NCBI GenBank assembly: GCA_034509735.1 | Contig: JACGWO010000002.1 | Span: 41,657,855-41,721,854, forward strand | Length of the DNA stretch: 64,000 bases | From: Sesamum alatum | Lineage: Eukaryota > Streptophyta > Magnoliopsida > Lamiales > Pedaliaceae | Direction of reading: 5' to 3' | Part shown: positions 9,961 to 21,067 of the stretch, piece by piece | Position numbering within the stretch: position 1 is the first letter of the stretch | Layout: each line of letters starts with the position of its first letter | Translations under genes and position numbers: made by a program | The notes under the pieces: generated by a model | Told to the model about the DNA's origin: nothing | Databases searched by the model: none | The model's input: the letters and a program-made list of their open reading frames with translations, nothing else

Positions 9961-10880
9961 TTTAACATGTTAGAAACACATGATTATATGACAAGTTTTA
10001 TTTGAAAAAAATCAATATTCCACGTATGTTTGGCTTAAAATAAAATGTATTTACATAAATTAGATATCATCAACCCGAGTGCATTGATCTCATATCGAAA
10101 TTCCTAATTAATTTCAAAATAAGAGTTCATGTTTCATAAATTGGATAAAATAAATACAAATTTAAATTAATAAATTCACTTACTATTTTTGATAGAAATG
10201 TCAACAATTAAAAAAAGCAAGTCCGCAATATGCAGGAAAATTCAATTATATATGAAACATATCTGTAGTAACATTAAATTATTTTAGCTTTCGTGCTTTG
10301 CGTATTTGATCTTTACGTATAAAAACGAAAATCAATGGCCTATGAAAAAATATATATGTATATATATATATATATATAGTTGCAGAAAACGAAAAAAAAA
10401 ATAAAGAGCATATTAATTACATGTTTCTTATTAAGACCAAATTCTTGAAAATATATTAACATATTAGTTTGTGAGAGAGGTTTTATACTTTTAATTGAGT
10501 TTTTATAGAGAAAAAAAAAAGAAAAAGAAAAGAAAAAGTTGGTGTGAGAGCATAGGTGGTTATGGCAAGAGGGCATATTTGGTAATTTGTAAATTTGGTA
10601 TGAGAACTACCAATAAAATAGTGAATTTTCTTTTTTGTCCTCTACAAATAATTAATTGATCTTGTAGAAAGAAATTAACAAATGTATTTTAAAAGAAACA
10701 AAGGGCAATTGTTGTAGAAACTCATAAATAACTTCCTCATTAGACACAAAAGAATATTTTTTTTATAATTAGTATAGATAACTAATCAACAATTGATACT
10801 AAAATTAGTAAATAAAAGACACTCAATGCATGTATGTAATTTAAATTTTTGTTATACTTATTTAATTAAATCAAAGAGAG
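9961..10880. other. AT-rich intergenic DNA with (TA)n
   Basis: A (TA)n microsatellite lies at about 10350-10378. The phrases 'ggtatgagaactac' and 'aattagtatagata' (10770) echo sequence near 9430 and 9780 and point to further decayed copies of the same element. No gene is supported. Confidence 0.55.
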
Positions 10881-10889
10881 CAAATATAT

Positions 10890-13172
10890 TTGAAAATATT
10901 TAGTCTAAACATATTTTGCCTACCAATTGTAATTACTATGTGCCCCTCTAGTTTGAATCATACTAATATTGTGCTGATTCCAAAAATTAAGTCTTCGGAT
11001 TTAGTTTCTCATTTCCGTCCTATTAGCCTATCTAATATTGTTTATAAGGTTGTTTTGAAAGTGATTGCAAATAGGTTAAAGGACTGTTTAGATTCGGTGA
11101 TTTCTCTTTCTCAGTCTGCATTTATTAGAGGTCGACTTATCACGGATAATGTCCTCTTGGGGTTTAAGTGTAATCATTTCCTCAAACATAAAAAAGGGAC
11201 GTAAAGGATTTTTTGCTCTTAAATTGAACATGAGTAAAGCTTATGACAGGCTTGAATGGTCGTTTATTGAAATTGTGCTTTATCGATTGGGCTTTGCTGC
11301 TGCTTTTGTTAAGCTTATTATGCTTTTGTGTTACCTCTACTACATTCTCCTTTATCTTGAATGGAGAATCATTTAGATTTGAGTAGCCTCATTGGGGGAC
11401 TAGACAGGGTGATCCCCTGTCTCCATATCTATTCATTCTATACTCAGAGGTTTTCAGTCTGTTATTACAGGATGCTGAAGCACGAGGGGTCATTCGTGGG
11501 GTGGCAGTGGCTAGAAGTGCTCCCCGGATTTCCCACCTCTTGTTTGCAGACGATTCTTTAGTTTTTTCAACGGCGACAGAAACTGATGTTATGGGTATTG
11601 GTGCAGTGTTGGCTATATATGAACGAGCCTCCGGTCAGTTAGTCAACTATGCGAAATCAGATATGGTGTTCAGTCCAAATATTCAGCATTCACGTGAGCA
11701 AAGTTTGGCGGAAATTCTGAATGTTGTGGTGGTTCCAAAATTGGCTAAATATATGGGATTACCATCCATCACAAGGCGGGTCAGGCAAATATATTTCAAG
11801 ATCTTCGGGAGCGGTTCTCTAAGAGGTTGGTGGGCTGGTCGGATAAACTCTTGTCTTCAGCCGGAAAAGAGGTACTGATTAAGGCAATGTTTCCTTCTTC
11901 CAACCTCTCTTCTTTGTGGACTTCAGTCGGTTATGGCTGAGTTTTGGTGGAGTCATCCGAAACAACGGCGTATTCATTGGGTAGCATGGAAACGTCCGTG
12001 TTCCTGTAAGGACGAGGGTGGACTTGGATTTTGGATGCTTCGGGAATTTAATCTTGCTCTCTTGGCGAAACAGGGCTGGCGGATAATGACTAACCCGAGT
12101 AGCCTCCTTGCTCGGGTCCTTAAGGCTCGTTACTTCCCACGTACAAATTTCGATGAAGCTCAAGTGGATTATAATCCGTCGGCTACTTGGCGAAGTATTA
12201 TGGCTTCAAAGTTTATCACAGATGCCGGATGTCGCTGGAAGTTTGGTGACGGGAGTCATATTCGAGTGTGGAAGGATCGGTGGCTGCCGAGGCCTTATTC
12301 ATTTCGCCCTATTTCTGCACCATGTCAAGATGGTGAGAACATAATGGTTAGTTCTCTTTTATGTCCTAGTCTGGAAGCTTGGGATCAGAGTGTATTACAA
12401 CAACTTTTTTGTGAAGCTGATATTGAGTGTATTAATCAAATCCCCCTGCCAAGCTCCTCTGCTGCCGATCATATCATTTGGCATTACTCGGCGAACTCTC
12501 GATTTACGGTTAAGAGTGCATATCTAGTGGCAAGAAGAGAACTTAATCGAGTACAATGTACGTCTGCTGGAACTTCACGCTCTAATGTGTTGTTATCTTG
12601 GAATTTTTTGTGGAAATCTCACATTCCTGGTAAAGTTAAGCATATTTTTTGGCGGCTATCTCATGACATGTTGCCTTTAATGTTGAATCTGCAGTTACGG
12701 CACGTAAATGTATCAGTTTGTTGTCCTGTTTGTGGTCAATATGAAGAGGATGCTAAACGCATTTTTTTGTGGTGTGACTATGCAAGACAATGTTGGGCTT
12801 TATCTGGAATTCCTTGGTTATTAATCTCTCATTGGGTTGGATCCTCTGAAGATTGGCTTCGTTTTCTTTTGGTAAAACTGACAAGTCTTCATTTTGAGCA
12901 AGTTATGGTGATTTTATGGGCCTTACGGGGTAATCGGAATGCTGTTCTGTTTGAAGGCAAATCTCGGTCTCCACCTATTCTGCTTGTTTTTGCTAAATCT
13001 TTTCTTTCATCATTCCAACAAGCAGGGTGTGCAGAAATTATTATATAATTTATGGTGTTGATCTGCTTTCTGTTTGGATTATTTTGGGTAATTTGTTCCA
13101 TGTTGGATCATTACCAGCTTGTAAGCTTTGCCATATTGTTATAAAAGGTTTTCATCTTCCTATAAAAAAAAA
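10890..13172 (+). mobile_element. 5'-truncated L1-like LINE (non-LTR retrotransposon)
   Basis: Successive frames encode the plant L1 reverse transcriptase: SLNHTNIVLIPK at about 10946, the FRPISLSNIVYKV block, [14 protein letters not shown] at about 11110, [13 protein letters not shown], then the catalytic FADDSLVF block at about 11535. A zf-RVT region follows. The endonuclease and N-terminal half are missing, as expected from aborted reverse transcription. The 3' end is a poly(A) run at about 13161-13172. CAAATAT at 10881-10887 and again at 13189-13195 may be the TSD, but it is short. Frameshifts around 11190, 11360-11500 and 11790-11930 make it inactive. Confidence 0.9.
11933..13048 (+). 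pseudogene. Intact 371-codon LINE ORF: post-RT region and zf-RVT
   Basis: This is the longest uninterrupted reading frame in the window but it is part of the LINE, not a host gene. It begins inside the reverse transcriptase thumb region (MAEFWWSHPKQRRIHWVAW, then KDEGGLGFWMLREFNLALLAKQGWR, a classic plant LINE block). It continues to a zf-RVT motif near residues 240-290 (P-G-K-V-K-H-I-F-W-R-L, then C-x2-C...C). The usual C-terminal RNase H domain is absent. The frame is the same as that of the upstream 11501-11878 segment, separated by a stop. Confidence 0.85.
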
Positions 13173-13194
13173 AAAAGATAAATAAATAACAAAT

Positions 13195-13315
13195 ATTATT
13201 AAATAAACTAAACAAGAGTCGTGTTTAAACTCATAATCTTATAATTATGGAGCATCAACTTCGCGCACTGCATAACTGCGATAATATTTTATGCCTAGTG
13301 GCTTGTTGGAAATGT
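13195..13315 (-). repeat. SINE-like fragment, minus strand
   Basis: Reverse-strand phrases such as 'ttatgagtttaaacacgac' and 'ataattataagat' resemble the B-box region of the tRNA-derived SINEs of this window ('atgaRtttgaa...'). No TSD or poly(A) tail can be assigned, so it is a fragment at best. Confidence 0.35.
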
Positions 13316-13319
13316 AACT

Positions 13320-13660
13320 GTTTTTTTTTTTATAGAAAAGGTAATTACATATAATTTTTTTTTAACAAATTTCACAAATATAATTTTATTTTTCTTTCAA
13401 TCCACGACTTAGGTTTGTCTCTCACCTTATTGTTCATGCTTTTTTCTCCTCACAAACTTTTATATTCTTAATAAATTTGCGATTATAATTTATTTTTATT
13501 CTCTCATCCCACATTCCCACTTCATATTTTTTTTTTCTGTCACGAATTTCTTTTTTTATCTTTAGTTCACACCACGCTTGTTTTTTTTTTTAATAATTTT
13601 TTTAATCTCACATTATATTTTTATTTATATGATCACGGTAACAACACGATGCACTAATAT
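13320..13660. repeat. Dispersed repeat, copy 1 (similar to 18660-19070)
   Basis: The order of phrases 'tctcaccttatt', 'tcctcacaaac', 'tatattcttaa', 'gcgattataatttatttt', 'tctcatcccacattc', 'cacgaattt' and 'cacggtaacaacacgatg' is repeated with divergence at 18780-19060. The right end (ACAACACGATG-type) resembles the 3' ends of the small Helitron-like elements here, but the boundaries are not resolved. Confidence 0.6.
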
Positions 13661-13675
13661 ATATATATATATATA

Positions 13676-14221
13676 AGGATAATTATATTTTTCTCCCCTG
13701 AGATTTGGTGTAATTACACGTAAACCCCCTATAGTTTGGAAAATTATATTTAGTATTCCTGAGGTTTGCTTCTGTTTAACAAATAGGTCCATTCGTTAGT
13801 TAAAATTTATCGAATTTCTTGATATTAACAAAAAAATTGAATGAAAATCGATATTTATCCTCGATTGACTTATTAATGACTTAATGCTGGCCAAACAAAT
13901 CTTTTATGACTAACTTATCCTTTAAACGGTGAAAATATATCTCATCTCATGTATCAACGTGTGACAATATATAAGGGTAGTTTGATCATAAAAAGATTCG
14001 TTTGACCTACAATAAGTCAGTAATAAGTCAACCAATGAAAAATCTCACCTTTAATTCAATTTTGTTTTCTAATATCAACAAATTCGATGAATTTTGACTA
14101 ACGGAGAGACCCATTTGTTAGACAGAAGCAAACTTCAAGGGTAGTAGATGTAATTTTTCAAATCACAGGGGATCTACATGTAATTAAACCAAACCTCATG
14201 GGAGGGGAGTGTAATTATCCA
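13676..14221. mobile_element. Mutator-like foldback MITE, palindrome family P, copy 2
   Basis: It is a 546-bp palindrome with ends AGGATAATTAT and GTAATTATCCA. Its arms share the family phrases 'ggtgtaattacacgtaaacc' and 'taacaaataggtcc', inverted in the right arm ('acccatttgttagacagaag', 'ctacatgtaattaaacc'). The central segment contains 'cattgacttattaatgactt'-type sequence. A TSD is not clear because the left flank is a TA microsatellite. It is non-coding. Confidence 0.8.
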
Positions 14222-14226
14222 ATTTA

Positions 14227-14456
14227 TCTATACTATTATATAAAGCAAATCCTATTTTTACTAATAAATGGCGGTTACTTACACCGCAACACTAATTTTT
14301 TTGTTATACCAATACTACCCATAAGTTAGTTTTTATTTTTTCTTTTTTTTTAAATACAATGTATTGATTAATATGTATATTTTCTTATTTATAATAACTT
14401 TAAAATGTGCAATATTATTTTATATGTACGTAAGGACGACGTGTTACGATTGCTAG
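14227..14456 (+). mobile_element. Small Helitron-like element
   Basis: It begins TCTATACTATTATATAAAG after an A (14226) and ends ...TTGCTAG before a T (14457). This matches the Helitron rules: 5' TC, 3' CTRR, insertion between A and T, no TSD. Just before the end a short stem can form between CGTAA (14430-14434) and TTACG (14445-14449). At 230 bp it can only be non-autonomous. A comparable element lies at 50995-51232. Confidence 0.65.
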
Positions 14457-14476
14457 TATATATATATTTATATATT

Positions 14477-14508
14477 AGAGAGAGAGAGAGAGGGGGAGAG
14501 AGAGAGTT
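14477..14508. repeat. (GA)n tract in the putative promoter/5' UTR
   Basis: Imperfect GA repeats lie immediately upstream of the transcribed region of the membrane-protein gene. GA/CT tracts are common at plant core promoters, and TATATA-rich sequence lies just upstream (14456-14476). Confidence 0.75.
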
Positions 14509-14509
14509 G

Positions 14510-15046
14510 TGATCGGTCAAAATGAGTTGACTCCAGCCAATGACCTCAGTCCCTTCTTTCTCCGCTCACTTGGGAATCTTGTAAAGCTCTCCTTTCCCAT
14601 TTTCTCCTCTGTCCATTGGCGTCTACAGATTGTATACGGTACGCTCTTATGTATATACAGCTGAAATACCTGTATACATAGGTGTACATACAGAAGTTCA
14701 GGAACCCCCTATTTTTGGTGCTTTCCTCTTTGTGTTTATATTTGGAATTTGATGTTTTAAGCATGTATACACTTTTCTCGTTACAGATTGTGTAGTCTGA
14801 CTTTCAAATTATCGCTAGCACTCAATCCGTATATCAGATGTATAAAGGTTGCTTTATCTGAAGGTAAGTACTCAGTAATCCTGCACTAATCTCGTTATTT
14901 TGCGCAAAGCGGCATAGACTTCACGCTCGGACTTGTATACTCCCAACTACTAATAGCTTTTGCCTTTTTTTGTTTTTTTGTAGCTTTTTTGGTTGACCAG
15001 ATGTTATTGATATCAGATTGTTTAGAAACTGTTTATCTGTCTGGAG
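14510..15046 (+). promoter_or_regulatory. Probable 5' UTR with introns and an upstream ORF
   Basis: Likely splice signals suggest a leader in pieces: donor G|GTACGC near 14639 with acceptor TTACAG near 14786, then donor AAG|GTAAGTACT near 14862 with acceptor TTTTTGTAG near 14983. If that last acceptor is used, the mature leader contains an upstream ATG at 15001 whose frame overlaps the true start in another frame. It could repress translation. An alternative acceptor (ATATCAG, about 15016) would remove it. The exon borders are inferred from sequence alone. Confidence 0.5.
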
Positions 15047-17670
15047 ATGAAGATAGATTATACTATTCTGGGTTTTTTACTTGTAGCCTCAGTCATTTGT
15101 TGTCGTGTGACAGCAGGTTCAGAGGTAATGAAATTGAGAAGATTTGGTTATTTGTTGCTGAGTGTTTTTTAGAAAGAACGTTAACGCTTTTGTTGCTTGC
15201 TAAAATATGGTATGCGTATTGTTAGGAGGCTGTTGCGGATATCAAAAATCGTGAATTGTCAAAAACTGATGGTAATAATGATAGGGTAAGTGAGACAGTT
15301 GATCCTGAAAAGAAGAGCAAGGCAAGTGATTTAAGCAAAAATGATTCTAGTGAGCCATTGGAGTCGAAAGGAGGGGGGAATGAGCAGAAGAAGGTGGATG
15401 ATAGTAATCAGAGAGATGAGCAGAAGGAGAATAAGGGGTCGGCTTCTGAGTCTAGAAGGGAGTCGAAGGAGGGAAGGCTGCCTCCCATAAGAGAGAAATG
15501 TGATTCCTCATCAAATAGTTGCATGGATGATGCTAGGACGTTAGTCGCTTGCTTGAGAGTTCCTGGGAATGGTACATAATTTGCTTTTTCCGTTGCTTTT
15601 GTCAGGTTTAATTTATTTGTTATTGACAATTTCTCTTTAATTTACTTGTCTATATTCACAATGATTTTATCTCGATTTCTTTCTATGCATTTGGCGTTGT
15701 TTATTACTTAGTTCACTTGCTGCTTACCATACTTGTGTTAATGTATTCTCATTTTAGTAGATAGATATTCTCCTTTAGCTGTAGGTTCTCCTTTAAGTAT
15801 GAATGTTATAAGCACCTCTCTTCCTCTTTAGTTTTGCATTCAGCTGACTGTGAATGTTATTTGCCTTGACTCACTGGATTGGTTCTTGTAAATGTGTTTG
15901 ATTAGAATGATTCAACTTGTTATTACGCAATATGTATATCTAGTTGTCATGAATTGTTTGCATTTATAAACCTGACTATTTGGGTATGATGACAATGAAA
16001 TTTTGCTCTTTGTTTCCCAGAATCTCCAGCCCTTTCGCTTTTGATTCAAAACAAGGGATTAGGCCCCCTCAGTATTACAATTTCTGCCCCTGATTTAGTT
16101 CAGCTAGAGAAAAAGCAAATTGAGCTCCACGAGAACAAAGACACAGAGGTATATACTATGCACTAGTCTCATCCATTAATGAACTGATATTGCTTATATC
16201 TAATTGAGCAACAATGTGATTAAGGTGCGCATGCAAAATTGTTATTTTGAATATCATATCACCCTGAATTTTCGCTTCACATACTAAAATGTGGGTTTTC
16301 TCATTTCTAGTCATGCAAGTACAGTGGGTTATCATAATTCAAGTCCATATGCAAAATATTTGAGCACAACTCACCTTGGCTTGTATTCATCTGCAACAAA
16401 AGGCATCACCTCATGCTGCAAAACTTAGTCAATTCCAAGTAATATGGGACTTGATCTAACAGTTTTATGTTGGATCCTCCTGTATCCTTAGAGTTGGTTC
16501 TATAAGTTTTTCGTGTTTAAATTAGATGGAGAAATGTGATTTTTACACCACCTGCTCAATTTTTGAAGTCCTTGCTGGATGGTATCGCGAGCATGCCTGG
16601 GACTGATGCCATTTTTACTGGTGGCAAATTTATTCAGAGTGAACTCTTTCTTTTGTCTAATAATCCATGAACCACCATCCGTTGCCTTGTATACTGCTTC
16701 TTGTGTTGTCCCCACTATTAAGACATGGACTGGGATAGTATTGGTCTAAAATCATAGACAAGTTTGGGACTTTACTTTTGTGAAAACCATACCAGCCTGC
16801 CTTAGGGCAACAAGGGGCAGTACAAAGTTGCATATTCCGGAGTGAAATCAGAAAAGGAATGAAGATAGCTGGAGTTGGTGGATCCAACCCCATATATACC
16901 CATTTATTAGCTTGTATTGGGATGACGTGGGTGGACTAGAATAGAGGTTTCTTGGAGAGCAAAATAGCAAGCTGCCAAGAATGCCAGAACAGTGTGCTAA
17001 TTTATACATCTGGAATCAGGTTCCAATCTCATGATTTGGTCTTGCAAGCCTCTTTCCTGTCGGATGGTGATTTGGTGGACATGTAATTTTTATTCTATGC
17101 TTTTAGTAGAAGATATCTCCTCTTCGTCTCTTGCAGTGAGATCTTTCCGCCCAAATCTTATACCATGATATTGCCATGCTACGTTATTGAAGATGTCTTA
17201 TATTGTAGGTCAAGGTTTCTATCAGAGGGGTGGAAAGTGGCCACTTCATCGTACTCACTGCAGGACATGGCAATTGCAGTCTCAATTTTACAGATCAATT
17301 TATAGGCAGGAAGAAAGTTGATCATTCCTACGACACCTCATACTTCAATATCTTTAAGCCAACTTTATCTACGGGATTCCTCTCTCTGGCCGCTTTACTA
17401 ATCATAGTCGTATCAGTTTTCATGTGTACCAAATTTGGGAGGAAATATTTTGCAAGAAAAGGTCCCAAATACCAAAAGCTTGATACGGAGCTGCCCACTT
17501 CCCACGGCAGCAAACTCGAGCCAGGTGAGAATGAGGGTTGGGATGACAATTGGGGAGACAGTTGGGATGATGAAGAAGCACCAAAGACACCCTCATTGCC
17601 TGTAACTCCTAGTCTTTCTTCCAAAGGCATAGCTGCAAGAAAGTCCAATAAGGAAGGTTGGAAGGATTAG
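15047..17670 (+). CDS. Predicted type I membrane protein of unknown function (DUF7356-like)
   Basis: There are four coding exons: 15047-15124, 15226-15571, 16021-16148 and 17209-17670, all with GT-AG borders and matching phases, giving 337 aa. Exon 1 encodes a clear signal peptide (MKIDYTILGFLLVASVICC..., cleavage near residue 23). Next come a Lys/Glu/Ser-rich low-complexity stretch (about 30-115), then a compact Cys-containing lumenal domain (Cys near 117 and 123, ending ...TAGHGNCSLNF at 201-211). One membrane segment (about 240-258) and an acidic Trp-rich cytosolic tail (EGWDDNWGDSWDDEE) ending in GWKD follow. From memory this matches a conserved plant family labelled DUF7356. No function is known to me. 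The start was chosen because it alone gives a signal peptide in phase with exon 2; the tempting ATG at 15128 lies inside intron 1. Confidence 0.85.
15572..16020 (+). other. Intron 2 of the membrane-protein gene
   Basis: A 449-bp T-rich intron with borders GGTACAT and TTTCCCAG. No nested gene or repeat is recognised. Confidence 0.85.
16149..17208 (+). other. Intron 3 of the membrane-protein gene
   Basis: A 1060-bp intron with borders GAG|GTATAT and ATTGTAG|GTC. It is less AT-rich than the intergenic DNA. Antisense open frames at 16500-16893 have no recognisable domain and I take them as chance. Confidence 0.8.
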
Positions 17671-18262
17671 CGGCCAAAGTTCACAAGACGAGTAAAAGAT
17701 ATTCTGAGGTGATGTCTCTCAATGCTGATAATTTCTTCCTAGATGATCAGATTCTGCATCACTTTTGATGCTGAATTAATTAGCTTATGCATATCTTCAC
17801 CAGGATAGGAATACAAACACGATGCATAACCCTGATTTAGCTCCTTTATCGGATGACTTCCCCCACCCTATCTGTGGCGCACTATTGCCTAGTTATACTG
17901 CTTGATTTTGATGAATTTTGAAGTTATGAGATACACTTAGGAACATACAGTTACCGAAATTGGACGAAGTCGTCTACTTGCCCTATTGGTACACTAGTGG
18001 CTGGTCAACAGGTAATAGATCATGTAATCATATTTTTGCTACCTATTGAAATTGGTTGGAAATTGATTAGATACTTGACATGCATTGCTTAAACCATGGT
18101 TCTAGTCTCCCTTTTCTTTACTTCTTTCTTAATTGGAAGAGTCTATGCACAGATTAATGTGTTCATCTTTCTCTTTCATTTTTAAAATCTGTTTCATAAG
18201 TCAGATTCATGTCTGATATTACACAGATCATATTCATCTTCTCCAATATGATATTACAAATT
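17671..18262 (+). other. 3' UTR and downstream flank of the membrane-protein gene
   Basis: The sequence after the TAG stop at 17668-17670 stays moderately GC-rich until about 18060, fitting a 3' UTR, and then becomes AT-rich. I cannot fix the poly(A) site. Confidence 0.5.
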
Positions 18263-18495
18263 AAGGTAAATTACAACGGGAGTTTGTCATAATTATGAAT
18301 ACTCTTCATTTGAAAAATTACAAATACTCCCTTGAAATTAATGATAGTGTAACAATACCTCCTCGTGACAGTTCATTGAAGGGGTATTTGTTAAACGACC
18401 ATTAATTTCAGGAATATTTATAATTTTTCAAATAATAAAAAAATTATTTATAATTATGACAAATTTCAAGAGAGTCTTTTGTAGTTTATCCGAAA
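18263..18495. mobile_element. Foldback MITE, family Q (18.3 kb copy)
   Basis: The left arm 'ggtaaattacaacggg ... gtcataattatgaatac' pairs with the right arm 'ataattatgacaaatttcaag ... tttgtagtttatcc'. The family also occurs at about 23098-23880, where it hosts another insertion, and in part near 35775-36720. The ends resemble GGTAAATTACAA. I could not fix a TSD. Confidence 0.65.
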
Positions 18496-18659
18496 AAACT
18501 TAGTGATACATTTATCAGTTGGCCCATCACGTAGCAAAGTGAGATGAAGGTCTCTATAGTCATGTATTGGGCCTGTTAAAAAGCCCGTACCGAAAACCAC
18601 TGTTTTCATTCTTACAACTCTTTTAAGCGTTCAATTTCGCTGAGGTATGTATCATTTTG

Positions 18660-19070
18660 TACTATTATAAAAGAAATTTATTTGTCGTACTAATTTTTGA
18701 ATACTCGAATTTATCTTTTTAATTCGTCTATTCCCTTCAAAGAAAAATCCGATTAGAATAGTAATTTTTATGTTTTTTAATAAGCTCACATAATACAATT
18801 TTTTTTTTTTTTCCTGTCAACTCACTACTCCAAGTTACTCTACCTTTCTTTCTCACATTACTTCTTTGTGCTTCTTTTCCTCACAAACATTCATATTCCT
18901 AAGAACTCATAATTACGATTTATTTTTTCTATCTCATCCCACTCTACATTTCTTTTGTTCTCGTCCCCACGATTGTTTCTTTTCATAAATTTTTTAATCT
19001 TTATTTTACACTACAAATTCTTTTATATGTTAGAAGGGACCACGTATTACAACGACAAGTGACTATATAT
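18660..19070. repeat. Dispersed repeat, copy 2 (similar to 13320-13660)
   Basis: It starts 'actattataaaagaaa' and carries the same ordered phrases as the 13.3-kb copy, including 'cctcacaaac', 'attacgatttatttttt' and 'tctcatcccac'. It ends near 'cgtattacaacgacaagtg'. It may be a Helitron derivative, but no CTAG|T end is evident. Confidence 0.55.
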
Positions 19071-19414
19071 ATAACTAATGAAGATTTGAAATTACGTAAC
19101 TTGTTTATGAGAAGTTGATAACACAAGAGACAGAAAATGAAGGAAGATGCAAATTTCCAGCAAAATGACGTCCACATAATTGCTATTTTGCAGCAAACAG
19201 CAGCATATGGTATTGTGTTGTGATACTGATACACCCTTGTAATCACATGGCCAGTTCCAATCTCTTTGTTGGCTCACGTGCGCCATTCCATCGTCACTTA
19301 TTATACCTCCCTCAAAATCAGGTCCCATTAGATCGAATGAATTAATCATACAATAAGTAGAAATATATTTGCTATGTGATTTATTATTATATTCAAATTG
19401 TATATCCATCAAAC

Positions 19415-20177
19415 TAATGTATTAAAATTCGGACAGTTGATCGAATCGAAAAATTGAGTGGATCAAGGGTCACTGATTAATCGTCGGGTGAACCGTGGTT
19501 GAACCAGTGATAGTTATAATTACGTCATAATAAAAATTAATATAAAATTATATTAAAATAATAAAAAATACAAAATATTTAATATTTTTTTAGTTCATAG
19601 AGGAATTAAAAGTATCAAAAATTTTGATAGTAAAATAAATATATTAAAGATTTAAGCCAAGAATAAAAATAGAAGAATTGCGTAAATAATAAAAATAACG
19701 AACTATTTACCATTATAATTAAGGTATAACTAATTTAATCGCCAATGAATAGCTAGAATCCCCAATTTTTAAAATAATATATAAATTTTATTCTATTAAT
19801 TATTTAATTAGAAACTTAAGTAATCATAGGAGATAAAAATTTAATTGAATTATAGGTTTAATGAGTTTGTTCATTTATAAATATATAATTCAAATAATTA
19901 TTAAAATATCGGTGTTGGTTTGTTGGTTTTATCTCAATTTTCATATGAAATGTCATGATTCAATTTCAAATTGTATCAATTTTTGAAAATTTTGAAAAAG
20001 TTCATGAATTGATCGGTTCACTTGATTCGGGACCAAGTCAAGTGGGTCACTGGTTTTCAAAAAATAGAACGGTTTTGAGGATAGTCCGGTTTTATGGGTT
20101 GGACAGGACTATTTTAAGGACCGGGTCACGGGTTTATCGGTCCAACCAGCCGGTCCGGGCTGAGTTTTAAAACACTG
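19415..20177. mobile_element. hAT-like MITE with 8-bp TSD
   Basis: The 8-bp direct repeat CATCAAAC at 19407-19414 and 20178-20185 brackets a 763-bp element. Its ends, TAATGTATTAAAATTC and GAGTTTTAAAACACTG, are imperfect inverted repeats (C/T-A-G/A-TGT-x-TTAAAA). An 8-bp TSD and a CAGTG-type terminus are hallmarks of the hAT superfamily. Subterminal regions are GC-richer (ACCGG/CCGGT-rich) around an AT-rich core. No transposase frame is present. Confidence 0.85.
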
Positions 20178-20224
20178 CATCAAACAGTAAGTATTGTGAT
20201 TGGTTCAGATTTGATTAAATTCAA

Positions 20225-20497
20225 GGGATAATTACACTTACACTCCTCACCTATGGTCTGTTCACACAAATCACCCATGCCTTTTGAATAATTACACATA
20301 CACGTACTGAAAATGTACGCATCATTTACACAAACCACCCATATTTTTTAGAAAATTACACTTACACCCCGTAAAAGTATCGCCAATATTACACAAAGTA
20401 CCCCTATTTTTTTTGCTATCAATGGTGGTTTCTGTAAAAGACAAGGATGATTTATATAAATAAACTATAGATCAAGAGGTGTAAATGTAATTATCCC
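20225..20497. mobile_element. Mutator-like foldback MITE, family R, copy 1
   Basis: A perfect 9-bp TSD, TAAATTCAA (20216-20224 and 20498-20506), flanks a 273-bp element with terminal inverted repeats GGGATAATTACACTTACAC and its complement. The interior consists of 'caaatcaccca'/'ttacacttacacccc' modules. Related, less well-bounded copies lie at about 20783-21026, 27955-28225 and 51979-52185. Confidence 0.88.
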
Positions 20498-20782
20498 TAA
20501 ATTCAATCTGGACTAGAATTTCGTTTAACTTTTCGAGGTGAAAATATCATTTTCCATTTTGTATGCCGGAATTTTATTTTTATATTTTGTAATTTTTATC
20601 TTTGTTAGGGTAATTGACCTTTTTATGTTTGTTTTCTTTAACAAAATTGGCCTCAGGAAATGAATGTGTTCCCTCAAAGGCGTCGACAAGTGAAAAAAGA
20701 AACATAGTAAGAGAGTGACACCTGAATACATCATTGTTCACATCATATAACTTTTTTTTTTATAATGGTCCCTTATAAACTA

Positions 20783-21026
20783 GTATAATTATATCTGCAC
20801 CTGACCCAAGATTTATTTACATATATTATTCATGTTTTTTAAAAAATTATACATACACCTATAAAAAACGCAACATTATTTATACAAATCACCTATATTT
20901 TTTAAAAAATTATACATACGCCTCTCGGCAACGACAAATTACTATACAAACTACCATTGTTTTTTACCGACATAGATAATTTGTGTAAATAAACCATAAA
21001 TTAGGGGGTGTAAATGAATTATCCAC
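20783..21026. mobile_element. Foldback MITE, family R, copy 2
   Basis: It carries family R modules ('aaaaattatacatacacct', 'acaaatcacctatattttt', 'taaataaaccataaattag') and ends GGGGTGTAAATGAATTATCC. The TSD is not certain. Confidence 0.65.
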
Positions 21027-21067
21027 ATAAAATTATAAACAACAGTTTATCTGAAAAACATAGGTTG

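Noticed and set aside
11933..13048. Longest open frame of the window as a host gene
   Set aside because: Its content is LINE reverse transcriptase thumb and zf-RVT, contiguous with the upstream RT and a downstream poly(A).
15128..15172. ATG with a short hydrophobic stretch, as if a signal peptide start
   Set aside because: The frame stops after 14 codons and the sequence lies in a well-formed 101-bp intron. The upstream exon gives an in-phase signal peptide.
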